From: Flavobacteriales bacterium
GTDB taxonomy: Bacteria > Bacteroidota > Bacteroidia > UBA10329
DNA length: 23,103 bases
Assembly: GCA_020635535.1 (NCBI GenBank)
Contig: JACJZP010000026.1
Location: 1-23,103 of the forward strand
Direction: 5' to 3'
The notes beneath the pieces were generated by a model, which worked only from the letters and a program-made list of their open reading frames with translations, ran no database searches and was not told where the DNA came from. A program made the position numbers and the translations under genes. Below are positions 1 to 7,613 of this stretch, one piece after another. Within the stretch, counting starts at the first letter, position 1, and each line of letters begins with the position of its first letter.

Positions 1-1376
1 CTGCCCGTATATCTCAAAGACGGATAAATAGATGCACTAGAAACGCTGTAGGCCAATCCGATGTTGCCAGAAGCAGAGATCCCAATGGAAGCCATCCAAC
101 GACTGGCGGCATCTGGAGAATAGGTACCTTGCTGGTAAATGCTCCAAGAACCCGAGGTTCCATTGGTTCTGCGCAGTTCGTACCAGCGTATACCCGCGCG
201 ATCGTTTCCATCTACATCTGCAACATGGCAGCAGACAATGGATTCGTGTGTACCGAAATTTCGGTAGTGAATACGATTCATGAGCACTTCACGCAGTGGA
301 TCTAGATTAGTACTGGAATTTGGCTGATCGATGCAGGAGAATGAGGTGTATCCACATAAGTTTGAGGAAAATGCCTGTACGCCCAACGTTTGTACCTGTG
401 TTAAACTGGTGTTGTTGGCGTTATTCCAATCGATATCGAATTCCCAGATCTCGAGCGCATCAGTTGCCGCGCCACTCCAAGCATCATCCCTCATGCGCAT
501 TACCATTGCAGGCGTACCTGAAGGTGGGAGCGTGGTTCCGTTCAGACTGACTGGTGTTGCTGCTTGAAAACCAATTGTCCCAAAAGATGGAACAGTGAAT
601 CGCTGAGCAGTTCCAGAAGTTCCGGAAAGCATTTGGGTTCGATTAAGCGCGTAAACGGCCGATGAATTCTCGTTTGTTGTGACGAGGTAGGCATCATTCC
701 AAATAGAATACTTCGGATAATCCGGGAAGTTGGTGGCCGTGTATGTATAGGTATACCAAGAGCCAAGTGGATCGGGTGTTGCAGAAATGGCTACCATCAA
801 CCGGTTGCCACTACTTGAGAATTCACTCATTAACCAACGGTTGGCCAATTCATCGTACAGAACTATCGGGTCTCCTGCCCCACCCGGAAAATTCATGTAA
901 TTATCGAGATAGGTTGCATTTGTAAGCGCGTTTCCATTCTTATCGAAGACCACGAAATATGCACCTGACCCACCGTTGATCATCTGAATAACATGGTTTG
1001 GGCCTACATCCACACACGGATCTGCCGGACTCACATTGGTAAATCCGATTCCCTCAAAACTGTAACTCAAAGATTTGTTGTTCACAGCACTTGGCGCATA
1101 GTCTTTTTGCCAGGCTGGGTCATTTCCATTGGGCTTTGCCAAAGGGTTAATGTTCTCGTTCAGTATCCAATCGTCCTTTGGATGGTAGCCATCTTTTAGA
1201 GTCTTGGTGGTCTCATTAACTGCATTGGGGTCTTCCACATAATCGCGTAGTGGAACAGTTTCTCCCAAAAATGTAACAGGGATAACGGTCGGATCTCTGA
1301 GTACGTTGTCCTTTTTCTGTGCATTGGCAAACATGCTGATGGAAAGCATGGAAAGCAGGAAATAAATCTTCTTCAT
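1..1376 (-). CDS. Large secreted protein, partial (C-terminus beyond left edge)
   Basis: I read this frame directly on the minus strand: it starts at ATG 1376 and stays open for 458 codons to the window edge. It begins with a typical signal peptide (MKKIYFLLSMLSISMFANAQ, cleavage likely after NAQ). The mature part has no membrane segment and is rich in Asn, Gly, Ser, Thr and aromatic residues, as in extracellular beta-rich or propeller-like proteins. A stretch near residues 115-140 (VSPADPCVDVGPNHVIQM) is reminiscent of Bacteroidota surface proteins that carry a type IX secretion C-terminal domain; such a domain would lie outside the window, so this is inference. The leader ends in an A-rich run with no Shine-Dalgarno, as usual in this phylum. 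The gene follows the DUF2306 gene on the same strand with about 100 bp between. Precise function is unknown. Confidence 0.85.
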   Translation of the reverse strand, partial: MKKIYFLLSMLSISMFANAQKKDNVLRDPTVIPVTFLGETVPLRDYVEDPNAVNETTKTLKDGYHPKDDWILNENINPLAKPNGNDPAWQKDYAPSAVNNKSLSYSFEGIGFTNVSPADPCVDVGPNHVIQMINGGSGAYFVVFDKNGNALTNATYLDNYMNFPGGAGDPIVLYDELANRWLMSEFSSSGNRLMVAISATPDPLGSWYTYTYTATNFPDYPKYSIWNDAYLVTTNENSSAVYALNRTQMLSGTSGTAQRFTVPSFGTIGFQAATPVSLNGTTLPPSGTPAMVMRMRDDAWSGAATDALEIWEFDIDWNNANNTSLTQVQTLGVQAFSSNLCGYTSFSCIDQPNSSTNLDPLREVLMNRIHYRNFGTHESIVCCHVADVDGNDRAGIRWYELRRTNGTSGSWSIYQQGTYSPDAASRWMASIGISASGNIGLAYSVSSASIYPSLRYTG

Positions 1377-1477
1377 TTGTTTGGTTTTGTTCGGAAACGA
1401 TGCGAATCTAAAGGAGCATCGTATGCAAGAACGTAAACCAGGGGTCAATTGTTGAAAATCTTGTTGCATTGCCGCAA

Positions 1478-2173
1478 CTACTTCAACTCCTTGATCATGC
1501 CTTTTCTGCGGTAGTATTTTACTGCCGAGTTGATACCGATACCACCGATAACGCCCGGGGCAACCCAAGGCAGAACCTGCCACATGCCCGGAAGGATCTT
1601 CTCCATCCAAGTATAACCTCCAAATACAAAAAACGCGGTGTATGCGGCCACACCGCTTGTAAGTAGTCCTATCATGTGTTCCTTTACTCTGTCTGTGTTG
1701 GCAACCGAGGTTTTTCGCAAATGCACAATGGTCGGGATGGAGGTCAGGCCCAGCCCACCGAAAATGAACAGCAGCACATTGGCACCATGGCCAGCCTGTA
1801 TGCGCAGCAGACCAAAGACCAAAAGTGCCAAGCTGAAGAGAAGCACTACCGACTCGAACAGCAGTCTTCCTTTCAGATTTGCAGCCATCTTATCCTTCCT
1901 TAAAATGGCCATGCCGTACCAAAGCGGGTTGGCCGTGATCAACGCAATGAAACCAAGAAAAGATGCCATGAAATACTTGCCGATGATGACATTCTTAATG
2001 CTAAGCAAAGCGGCAGAACCGACTACTATCCACATGGCGTAGACGTAAAGTTTACCGACCACCCGGTGTCCCTTCCCTCCTTTCTTCATAAACACCGGCA
2101 GCCAGAACAGAGCAAGGCTTGTGAAGCCAAATGTTACATGCAAAAAGAGAAGTGTTTTGACGATGAATTCCAT
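1478..2173 (-). CDS. DUF2306-like multi-pass membrane protein
   Basis: A 231-residue protein with about seven hydrophobic segments, starting directly with the first one (MEFIVKTLLFLHVTFGF). The motif GKGHRVVGKLYVYAMWIVVG near residues 33-52 resembles the H-R-x-x-G-x-x-Y signature of the DUF2306 predicted membrane protein family, whose function is not established. The C-terminus ends in a basic tail (YYRRKGMIKELK), consistent with a cytoplasmic end. It is preceded by a good TAnnTTTG box and by three LytTR-like boxes, and the regulator gene lytTR lies just upstream on the same strand, so I infer it is a target of that regulator. The family call is moderate; the membrane nature is clear. Confidence 0.8.
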   Translation of the reverse strand: MEFIVKTLLFLHVTFGFTSLALFWLPVFMKKGGKGHRVVGKLYVYAMWIVVGSAALLSIKNVIIGKYFMASFLGFIALITANPLWYGMAILRKDKMAANLKGRLLFESVVLLFSLALLVFGLLRIQAGHGANVLLFIFGGLGLTSIPTIVHLRKTSVANTDRVKEHMIGLLTSGVAAYTAFFVFGGYTWMEKILPGMWQVLPWVAPGVIGGIGINSAVKYYRRKGMIKELK

Positions 2174-2197
2174 GACGTTTGCGTTTTAGTTCGAGAC

Positions 2198-2205
2198 CAA
2201 AACTA
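2198..2205 (-). promoter_or_regulatory. Candidate -7 promoter box for the DUF2306 gene
   Basis: The minus strand reads TAGTTTTG here, an exact match to the Bacteroidota -7 consensus TAnnTTTG, 24 bp before the ATG at 2173. A clear -33 TTTG at the usual spacing is not seen, which fits a promoter that depends on an activator bound upstream. Confidence 0.5.
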
Positions 2206-2245
2206 GGCTGATGGAATGCCTTTCTTCGAACAAAAGGGATGGATG

Positions 2246-2294
2246 ACAAGCTTTGGTGACGAGTGTCAAACTCTTGGGACGAATGACAAACGGA
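2246..2294 (-). promoter_or_regulatory. Three LytTR-like binding boxes with 20-bp spacing
   Basis: On the minus strand three related 9-mers occur at 2294-2286 (TCCGTTTGT), 2274-2266 (AGAGTTTGA) and 2254-2246 (AAAGCTTGT), each start exactly 20 bp from the next. Against the published LytTR consensus [TA][AC][CA]GTTN[AG][TG] they match 9, 7 and 8 of 9 positions. The sequence between the boxes is also partly repeated (CATTCGTC, CACTCGTC, CATCCATC). Two helical turns between boxes puts them on one DNA face, as is usual for LytTR regulators. They sit between the lytTR gene and the DUF2306 promoter, so the DUF2306 gene is the likely target. Binding is inferred. Confidence 0.6.
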
Positions 2295-2306
2295 AGGGAT
2301 GAAAAT

Positions 2307-3158
2307 TCAATCCAAAAGCGCACGGACCTTCGGAATAAACGACCGTGAAACGGGTATCTCAACATCCGAAACATCCAATAATTGAAGACGTAATCCTTGA
2401 GCATTTCCACTCACTTTTTCAATACAATCCACATTCACCAAATAAGAGCGATGGCAGCGAATGACATCGGTCTGTGCAAATTGCTCCTCCATAAAACCAA
2501 CCGTGGCGCGTAGCATTTCCTTGTGCGGTTTTCCATCTTTCAGATACCATACGGTAACGTAATTCTGCATGGCTTCCACATAGCGGACATCCGACACATT
2601 CAAAACAAGTTGCTGTCCATTTTCGGGCTCAAGAACAATTGTTTTCCCCGTGTGCTCAACCTTTTCTGCTTTTAGATGATCGGAAATGTCGGTGGCTACA
2701 TCTTCGTTCTGTTTGGCCGCGCGAAGCTGAATGACCACTCCAGATAGGGCCACGGGAAAGATGCCGATAAGCGATGTGTAGCCGATCATTCGTATGAAAT
2801 TGAAATAGCCAGCTGCCCGCCAACCTGAAAGGAAATTCACGAACAGGTAATTGCCGAGAGCAATCCAAACAACAAGCACGGTCGACATGAGTATCCATTT
2901 GCCCAATGTCCAACGCGGACCATCTGTCTGTATTCTGAAAACATAGCGCGTAGCGAGTTCGAAAGCCCAGCCGAAAACTACCGTAACAGCCCCGAAACCA
3001 ACCGATGCCCAAGCCAGATCGGCCCACGGCCCTTCTATATTGAATGGACGAATTAGAAAAAGGAACAGTCCCACGAAAACCCCAACCCAAAAGATGGTAA
3101 GCAGGCTTTGTTTCAGATCTGCCTTATCCGGAAATGGTTGATTGAGTTTATCCAGCAT
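2307..3158 (-). CDS. Membrane-anchored LytTR-domain transcriptional regulator
   Basis: A 283-residue protein with four predicted membrane helices (about residues 20-36, 47-68, 88-110 and 124-145) followed by a linker and a LytTR DNA-binding domain (about 172-282). Typical LytTR features are DVRYVEAMQNYVTVW near 190-204 and RCHRSYLVN at 234-242, followed by the strand IPVSRSFIPKVR. There is no receiver domain, so the signal is probably sensed through the membrane part; this architecture is common in Bacteroidota. It lies 9 bp after the ABM-domain gene, so the two are probably co-transcribed. Three LytTR-like boxes lie directly downstream, in front of the DUF2306 gene. The ligand is unknown. 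Confidence 0.92.
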   Translation of the reverse strand: MLDKLNQPFPDKADLKQSLLTIFWVGVFVGLFLFLIRPFNIEGPWADLAWASVGFGAVTVVFGWAFELATRYVFRIQTDGPRWTLGKWILMSTVLVVWIALGNYLFVNFLSGWRAAGYFNFIRMIGYTSLIGIFPVALSGVVIQLRAAKQNEDVATDISDHLKAEKVEHTGKTIVLEPENGQQLVLNVSDVRYVEAMQNYVTVWYLKDGKPHKEMLRATVGFMEEQFAQTDVIRCHRSYLVNVDCIEKVSGNAQGLRLQLLDVSDVEIPVSRSFIPKVRALLD

Positions 3159-3167
3159 GAAGCAACA

Positions 3168-3488
3168 CTAATCTGAACCGTACTCACGTTCTACCTTGGC
3201 AATGCGGACCTTCCACCCCTCATACCATTTCTCTTTTCCGAGCTGCTTAGCGCGAATGTGCTTTTGATATTTCGCCCATTGTTGAATGTCCTCAAGGTTT
3301 CTCCAATAAAGAACTGCTACTCCGTATCCATTCGCATCACGCAACGTTTCAGCACCGTAGTAGCCTTCAAGCTTCTGAGCTTCCGCATAGAGTTCGTCAT
3401 TCAATTCAGTGTAGCCATCATCCAAAGCCGTTCGCTTTGAGGTGAAGATGACCGTGTAGTAAGGCGGTTTTGGGGTTTTAGTGAACAT
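3168..3488 (-). CDS. ABM (antibiotic biosynthesis monooxygenase)-like small protein
   Basis: A 106-residue single-domain protein. The order of elements fits the dimeric alpha/beta ABM fold: an opening strand (YYTVIFTSKR), a helix with ELNDELYAEAQKLEGYYG, the strand AVLYWRNLEDIQQWAKYQKH, and the end WYEGWKVRIAKVEREYG, which is characteristic of the YqjZ-like branch. Enzyme activity of such proteins is often unproven; some are stress or haem-related and some have no known substrate. It is the first gene of a probable unit with the LytTR regulator (9 bp apart) and is divergent from the lipoprotein gene at 3559. The start ATG 3488 is supported by the promoter-like sequence just upstream. Confidence 0.75.
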   Translation of the reverse strand: MFTKTPKPPYYTVIFTSKRTALDDGYTELNDELYAEAQKLEGYYGAETLRDANGYGVAVLYWRNLEDIQQWAKYQKHIRAKQLGKEKWYEGWKVRIAKVEREYGSD

Positions 3489-3492
3489 GGCA

Positions 3493-3520
3493 ATCCTTTA
3501 TAGCCTGCAAATTAAAGGAT
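3493..3520. promoter_or_regulatory. Palindromic element in the divergent ABM/lipoprotein promoter region
   Basis: Perfect 8-bp inverted arms ATCCTTTA (3493-3500) and TAAAGGAT (3513-3520) are separated by 12 bp. Between them the minus strand carries a TTAATTTG box (3515-3508), one mismatch from TAnnTTTG, which would serve the ABM-lytTR unit. This arrangement could be an operator for that promoter. It is AT-rich, so chance is possible. Confidence 0.35.
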
Positions 3521-3558
3521 GGCATTGTAAGTAATTGGGAATTACGCAAATTAGGGTT

Positions 3559-4248
3559 ATGAAGACTCTGTGGGTAGCATTATACATATCTCTAATTCTG
3601 ATTCTGGCTCAGAGTTGTGTGGTGGCGCCACCATCTCCCATGGTATCATTCGGTGGCTCACGACCGGTGGGTAAATATGTTCCAGAGCTAACGGCTGCAT
3701 CTGGTGCAGGCCTGAGTCTTTCAGATAAACCCAGAGGTAGCGAAATGGCGTGGTACAGCCGCTTCCGATTCGGGATAACCGACAAAATGGATATTGGTGC
3801 TGAGGCCATGGGGTTCCGTTTTCAAAACAATCTCAATCTCTCAGGCAAGATTTCAGCCCGCTACAGTTTCAAGCCTTGGCTTAGAGCGGACATTGGTGCA
3901 GGAATGGGCGACAATGCTTACGGTAGAAGTGTGAATGGTGATGTTGGAATTACTTTCGGAACTGCTAAAGACCGTGTTTGGAATCCTTATGGAACGCTGA
4001 GGTACGGTTTTGCCTATGGCCTGAAAGGAACTGGATTGAAACCTGCGCTGGAGGGAGTTGAACTCGGTCGTTTGCTTAATTCACACACATTCATGCTGAA
4101 TGTAGGTGCCGAAGCAAAGCTTATTCCATACATCTACTTTTTAGCAGAGCTGGGCTTCGGACAGGTTTTTCCAGTTGGTCAGCGAAATGCGGCCATTATC
4201 TACCTATCGGGAGGATTTTCTTTCCGTTTGCCGAGAAAGAAAGACTGA
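3559..4248 (+). CDS. Putative outer-membrane lipoprotein, beta-rich, unknown function
   Basis: I chose ATG 3559 rather than the upstream TTG at 3535 because it puts a normal signal peptide at the N-terminus (MKTLWVALYISLILILAQSC), with a lipobox-like LAQSC and Cys20 as the lipidated residue. The remaining 210 residues alternate polar and hydrophobic residues with many aromatic ends (for example SRFRFGITDKMDIGAEAMG, SARYSFKPWLRADIGAGMG, YGTLRYGFAYGL, YLSGGFSFRLPRKKD). This suggests a small beta-barrel or beta-sandwich of the outer membrane, similar to transporter-like barrel proteins. No specific family is recognised. It is a single gene, divergent from the ABM-lytTR unit. Confidence 0.8.
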   Translation: MKTLWVALYISLILILAQSCVVAPPSPMVSFGGSRPVGKYVPELTAASGAGLSLSDKPRGSEMAWYSRFRFGITDKMDIGAEAMGFRFQNNLNLSGKISARYSFKPWLRADIGAGMGDNAYGRSVNGDVGITFGTAKDRVWNPYGTLRYGFAYGLKGTGLKPALEGVELGRLLNSHTFMLNVGAEAKLIPYIYFLAELGFGQVFPVGQRNAAIIYLSGGFSFRLPRKKD

Positions 4249-4290
4249 GCAACGAGATTTCGACTCATCAGAAGGCACCAACCAGTAATC

Positions 4291-4298
4291 TATATTTG
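4291..4298 (+). promoter_or_regulatory. Candidate -7 box of the DegT-family gene
   Basis: TATATTTG matches the Bacteroidota -7 consensus TAnnTTTG exactly. Its end is only 5 bp before the GTG start at 4304, so transcription would begin at or very near the start codon, suggesting a leaderless or nearly leaderless mRNA. The -33 element is unclear. Confidence 0.5.
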
Positions 4299-4303
4299 CG
4301 AAT

Positions 4304-5449
4304 GTGAAACCCAACAAGAGACTTTCAACCGACATCATACCTTTTGTTGACCTTAAGCGTCAGTATGAAAATCACAAGGCTGAAATTGACGAAGCCATTG
4401 GAAGGACCATTTCTAACACAGATTTTGTAGGTGGAAGTCAAGTTACGGAGTTTGAGCAGTCATTTGCCAAACTGCTGGATGTGAACTTCTGCGTAAGCGT
4501 TGGCAATGGAACAGATGCCATTTACATAGCACTGAAAATGCTTGGCATTGGAGTTGGCGATGAAGTGATAACCGTTGCCAACAGTTGGATTGCAAGCTCA
4601 GAAACCATTACCCAGACTGGGGCCAAGGTGGTGTTCGCGGATATTGAACCGGAACAATATACTATTGACCCAGTGGATGTTGAAGCAAAGATCTCGCCCA
4701 AAACAAAAGCGGTGGTGGTGGTTCATTTACACGGAAATGTTGCCGACATGGATGCTTTGACAAGCATCTGCAGATCACGCGGTTTATACCTCATAGAAGA
4801 TTGTGCCCAGGCCCATCTATCGGAATACAAAGGCAAATGCGTTGGTACATTCGGAGATGCAGGGACCTTTTCATTCTATCCGAGCAAGAATTTGGGAGCT
4901 TATGGGCACGCAGGTGCAGTCGTTACCAATAACTCAGATCTGGCTCAAAGAATTCGGACGTACTCTAATCATGGAGCATTGAATAAATATGACCATGTTG
5001 TGGAAGGTATCAACAGTAGATTGGACAGCATTCAGGCAGCGGTGCTCAATGTGAAGATCAAGTACATTGAACATTGGAACGAACAACGGAGAAAAATTGC
5101 CAAACGATATTCAGGATTGCTGTCAAAGGTGAATCAGATCCAGTTACCAGTTGAACGAACCGATTGTAAGCACACATATCATCTGTATGTGATCAGATGT
5201 CTTGAGCGAAGAGAAGAACTCCGTTCTTACTTGGAAGACAGAGGAATTCAGACCGCATTACACTACCCCACTATTTTGCCGCTGCTCCCTGCCTATGGTT
5301 ATTTGAACTATTGCGGAACAGATTTTCCTATTGCTTTTGAATACCAACATCAGATCTTGTCTCTTCCGATGTTTCCTGAAATGAGAGACGATGAGGTTAT
5401 TTCAGTGTCCGAAGCAATTGTCGATTTCTACGATTCGACACGTTCATAG
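4304..5449 (+). CDS. DegT/DnrJ/EryC1-family PLP-dependent sugar aminotransferase-like protein
   Basis: A 381-residue fold-type I PLP enzyme. N-terminal IIPFVDLKRQYE and FVGGSQVTEFEQSFA are family hallmarks. SVGNGTDAIYIALKMLGIGVGDEVIT (about 65-90) is the cofactor phosphate-binding region. EDCAQAHLSEYKG carries the pyridine-contacting Asp166, and FYPSKNLGAYGHAGA carries the PLP lysine, Lys195. NSRLDSIQAAVL follows, as in the family. These enzymes usually aminate nucleotide-linked keto sugars for surface polysaccharides; some members are dehydratases, but the lysine is present here. The start is GTG: an ATG two bases earlier runs into TGA. No other sugar gene is adjacent, so the substrate cannot be inferred. 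It converges with paaZ. Confidence 0.92.
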   Translation: MKPNKRLSTDIIPFVDLKRQYENHKAEIDEAIGRTISNTDFVGGSQVTEFEQSFAKLLDVNFCVSVGNGTDAIYIALKMLGIGVGDEVITVANSWIASSETITQTGAKVVFADIEPEQYTIDPVDVEAKISPKTKAVVVVHLHGNVADMDALTSICRSRGLYLIEDCAQAHLSEYKGKCVGTFGDAGTFSFYPSKNLGAYGHAGAVVTNNSDLAQRIRTYSNHGALNKYDHVVEGINSRLDSIQAAVLNVKIKYIEHWNEQRRKIAKRYSGLLSKVNQIQLPVERTDCKHTYHLYVIRCLERREELRSYLEDRGIQTALHYPTILPLLPAYGYLNYCGTDFPIAFEYQHQILSLPMFPEMRDDEVISVSEAIVDFYDSTRS

Positions 5450-5476
5450 CTCAACCAAATTCAAGAATTTCAAGAG

Positions 5477-7519
5477 CTAATCCTGCTCTTTATTTTTTAC
5501 CATCGTTAAAATGGTAGCAATGGCGCATGTCTCATTGTCTTGGTCGTAAACCTCAACTTGCCATTTCACAATGCCTTTTCGAATGTCATCTGCGTCTCTT
5601 TTCTCCTGCTGGACCTTCTCCTTACAAGTAAGACGAACACCGATGGTCATTCCGGGATAAACAGGTTTGGTGAAACGTGCCTCATCAATTCCGTAGTTAA
5701 GTAAAACAGGACATTTTCTGTTCTCCACGAACATTCCAGCCGCCTTGCTCAGAATCCAGTAACCGTGAGCCACGCGACCTTCGAAAAGCGTTCCGTCAAG
5801 TGATGTCACATCTGTATGTGCATAGAAGTGGTCACCACTTACATTGGCGAAGTTGATGATATCAGTTTCGGTAACTGTATGCTTGTGCGTGACCAATGTC
5901 TCTCCTATCTCCACTTCTTCAAAGTGCTTCATAAACGGATTGAGCAGAACTTCCTTCTGCTTGGCTCCTTGCTGATAGACATTTGTGATGGCCGTAATCA
6001 TAGTTGGTGAACCTTGAATGGCGGTACGCTGCATGTAATGAAGCACACCGCGTTTTCCACCCATTTCTTCTCCACCTCCAGCACGCCCTGGACCACCATG
6101 CACCAACAACGGCATTGGCGAACCATGTCCTGTACTTTCCTTGGCGCATTCGCCATTCAGAACGAGAATACGTCCATGATAAGATGCAGCGCCTAGTGTA
6201 AAATCACGAGCGGTTTTGGCATCATTTGTAACAATCGAGCAGCAGAGTGAACCCAATCCGAGTTTTGACATGGCTATAGCATCATCCAAGTTCTTGTACG
6301 GAAGAATGGTACTTACCGGACCGAATGCTTCGATATTGTGAACAGCTTTAGCATTGAACGGGTCATCATTTCGCATCAGAATCGGTGACATGAACGCGCC
6401 TTTCGACCCATCCGCACCAAGTGCTTCCACCTGATCAAGGTTTCCGAAAACCAATTGATTCTCTTTGAGAAGCTTGTCAACTTGTTCTTTCACCTCACGC
6501 ATTTGGTCTTGACCAGCCAAAGCACCCATTCGAACACCTTCTGCCGTTGGCGAACCAATGGTTGTTTTCTGCAATCTCTCTCCAACTGCTATCTGTACAT
6601 CTTCCACCAAATTCTCAGGAACCATGATTCTTCGAATGGCCGTACACTTCTGTCCACATTTCACCGTGATCTCTTTCACCACTTCCTTAATGAACAGGTC
6701 GAACTCTGGAGTACCAGGAACTGCATCTTCACCAAGAATAGAGGAATTCAAGCTATCCGCTTCCATGTTGAATGGAACAGCATTTTCGATGATGCTTGGC
6801 TTGGATTTCAGCATTCTTCCCGTTGACGCTGAACCTGTGAATGTCACCACATCTTGACTGCCGACATGATCGAGCAGATCACCAGCAGAACCACAGATCA
6901 GCTGCAAAGCTCCTTCGGGTAAAATTCCTGACTCGATGATGTCTTTGACCATTGCTTCTGTAAGGAAAGAAGTAACCGTTGCAGGTTTAACAACGGCAGG
7001 AACACCAGCCAACCAGTTAACGGCCACTTTCTCCAGCATTCCCCAAATAGGGAAATTGTAGGCATTGATGTGAACAGCCACTCCTTCTTTGGGAACCATG
7101 ATGTGATGCCCAATGAATGAACCGCCTTTGCTCAATGGTGCATAATCGCCATCAACATAAAACGGTTCGTCACCAAATTGTCTTCGCAAACTGGCGTTGG
7201 CAAACAGGTTACCTATGCCACCTTCAATATCAATCCAAGAATCAATGCGCGTTGCACCTGTCTTGTAGCTCACTTCGTAGTAGCTTTCTTTCCTTTCTAG
7301 AAGATACATGGCCAACGCTTTCAGCATCTGCCCGCGCTCTTGGAAGGTCATCTTTCGTAACGCACTTCCCTTCTCTCTTCCGTATTCCAATGCATGCTTG
7401 AAATCCAAACCTTTGGTGGTAGCCGTTGCCACAACCTCGCCAGTTACCGAGTTGAACAACGGACTTCCGTCACCATCTCCCTCTATCCAATTTCCTGCTA
7501 AGTAGTTCTGAAGTTTCAT
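5477..7519 (-). CDS. paaZ: PaaZ, bifunctional oxepin-CoA hydrolase / semialdehyde dehydrogenase
   Basis: A 680-residue two-domain protein with the usual PaaZ length. Residues 1 to about 520 are an aldehyde dehydrogenase domain with catalytic Glu253 (FNMEADSLNSS) and Cys292 (KCGQKCTAIRR). The rest is a MaoC-like (R)-hydratase domain with the Asp563/His568 dyad in GDHFYAHTD. In the phenylacetate pathway the hydratase domain opens oxepin-CoA and the dehydrogenase oxidises the reactive semialdehyde with NADP to 3-oxo-5,6-dehydrosuberyl-CoA; fusion prevents escape of the aldehyde, which can cyclise to a dead-end product. I use ATG 7519; a TTG codon just before it (7522) is less likely. It has its own promoter and is separated from the other paa genes by three unrelated genes. 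Confidence 0.97.
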   Translation of the reverse strand: MKLQNYLAGNWIEGDGDGSPLFNSVTGEVVATATTKGLDFKHALEYGREKGSALRKMTFQERGQMLKALAMYLLERKESYYEVSYKTGATRIDSWIDIEGGIGNLFANASLRRQFGDEPFYVDGDYAPLSKGGSFIGHHIMVPKEGVAVHINAYNFPIWGMLEKVAVNWLAGVPAVVKPATVTSFLTEAMVKDIIESGILPEGALQLICGSAGDLLDHVGSQDVVTFTGSASTGRMLKSKPSIIENAVPFNMEADSLNSSILGEDAVPGTPEFDLFIKEVVKEITVKCGQKCTAIRRIMVPENLVEDVQIAVGERLQKTTIGSPTAEGVRMGALAGQDQMREVKEQVDKLLKENQLVFGNLDQVEALGADGSKGAFMSPILMRNDDPFNAKAVHNIEAFGPVSTILPYKNLDDAIAMSKLGLGSLCCSIVTNDAKTARDFTLGAASYHGRILVLNGECAKESTGHGSPMPLLVHGGPGRAGGGEEMGGKRGVLHYMQRTAIQGSPTMITAITNVYQQGAKQKEVLLNPFMKHFEEVEIGETLVTHKHTVTETDIINFANVSGDHFYAHTDVTSLDGTLFEGRVAHGYWILSKAAGMFVENRKCPVLLNYGIDEARFTKPVYPGMTIGVRLTCKEKVQQEKRDADDIRKGIVKWQVEVYDQDNETCAIATILTMVKNKEQD

Positions 7520-7529
7520 CAAGATTCTG

Positions 7530-7547
7530 TTTGAGCGACCAAAGTTA
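7530..7547 (-). promoter_or_regulatory. paaZ promoter region with element shared with paaG
   Basis: The minus strand reads TAACTTTG at 7547-7540, an exact TAnnTTTG match, followed at once by GTCGCTCAAA (7539-7530). The same ten bases follow the -7-like box of paaG (16386-16377). The -33 region falls in the T-tract of the upstream terminator (TTTTG near 7568-7563), with slightly short spacing. Confidence 0.5.
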
Positions 7548-7560
7548 GCAGAGCACGGAA

Positions 7561-7594
7561 AACAAAAAGGGCGAACAGAAATCTGTTCGCCCTT
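7561..7594 (-). terminator. Rho-independent terminator of the lipoprotein gene
   Basis: A perfect 12-bp stem, arms 7567-7578 and 7583-7594 (AAGGGCGAACAG / CTGTTCGCCCTT), with a 4-nt AAAT loop. On the minus strand the stem is followed by TTTTTGTTTT. It lies 19 bp past the stop of the gene at 7614. The stem can also form on the other strand, but no T-run follows there. Confidence 0.92.
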
Positions 7595-7613
7595 ACTTCT
7601 TCAATTGCATAGC

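Noticed and set aside
1464..1480. GTTGC/GCAAC hairpin at the end of the DUF2306 gene as a terminator
   Set aside because: The stem has only five pairs, overlaps the stop codon and no proper T-run follows.
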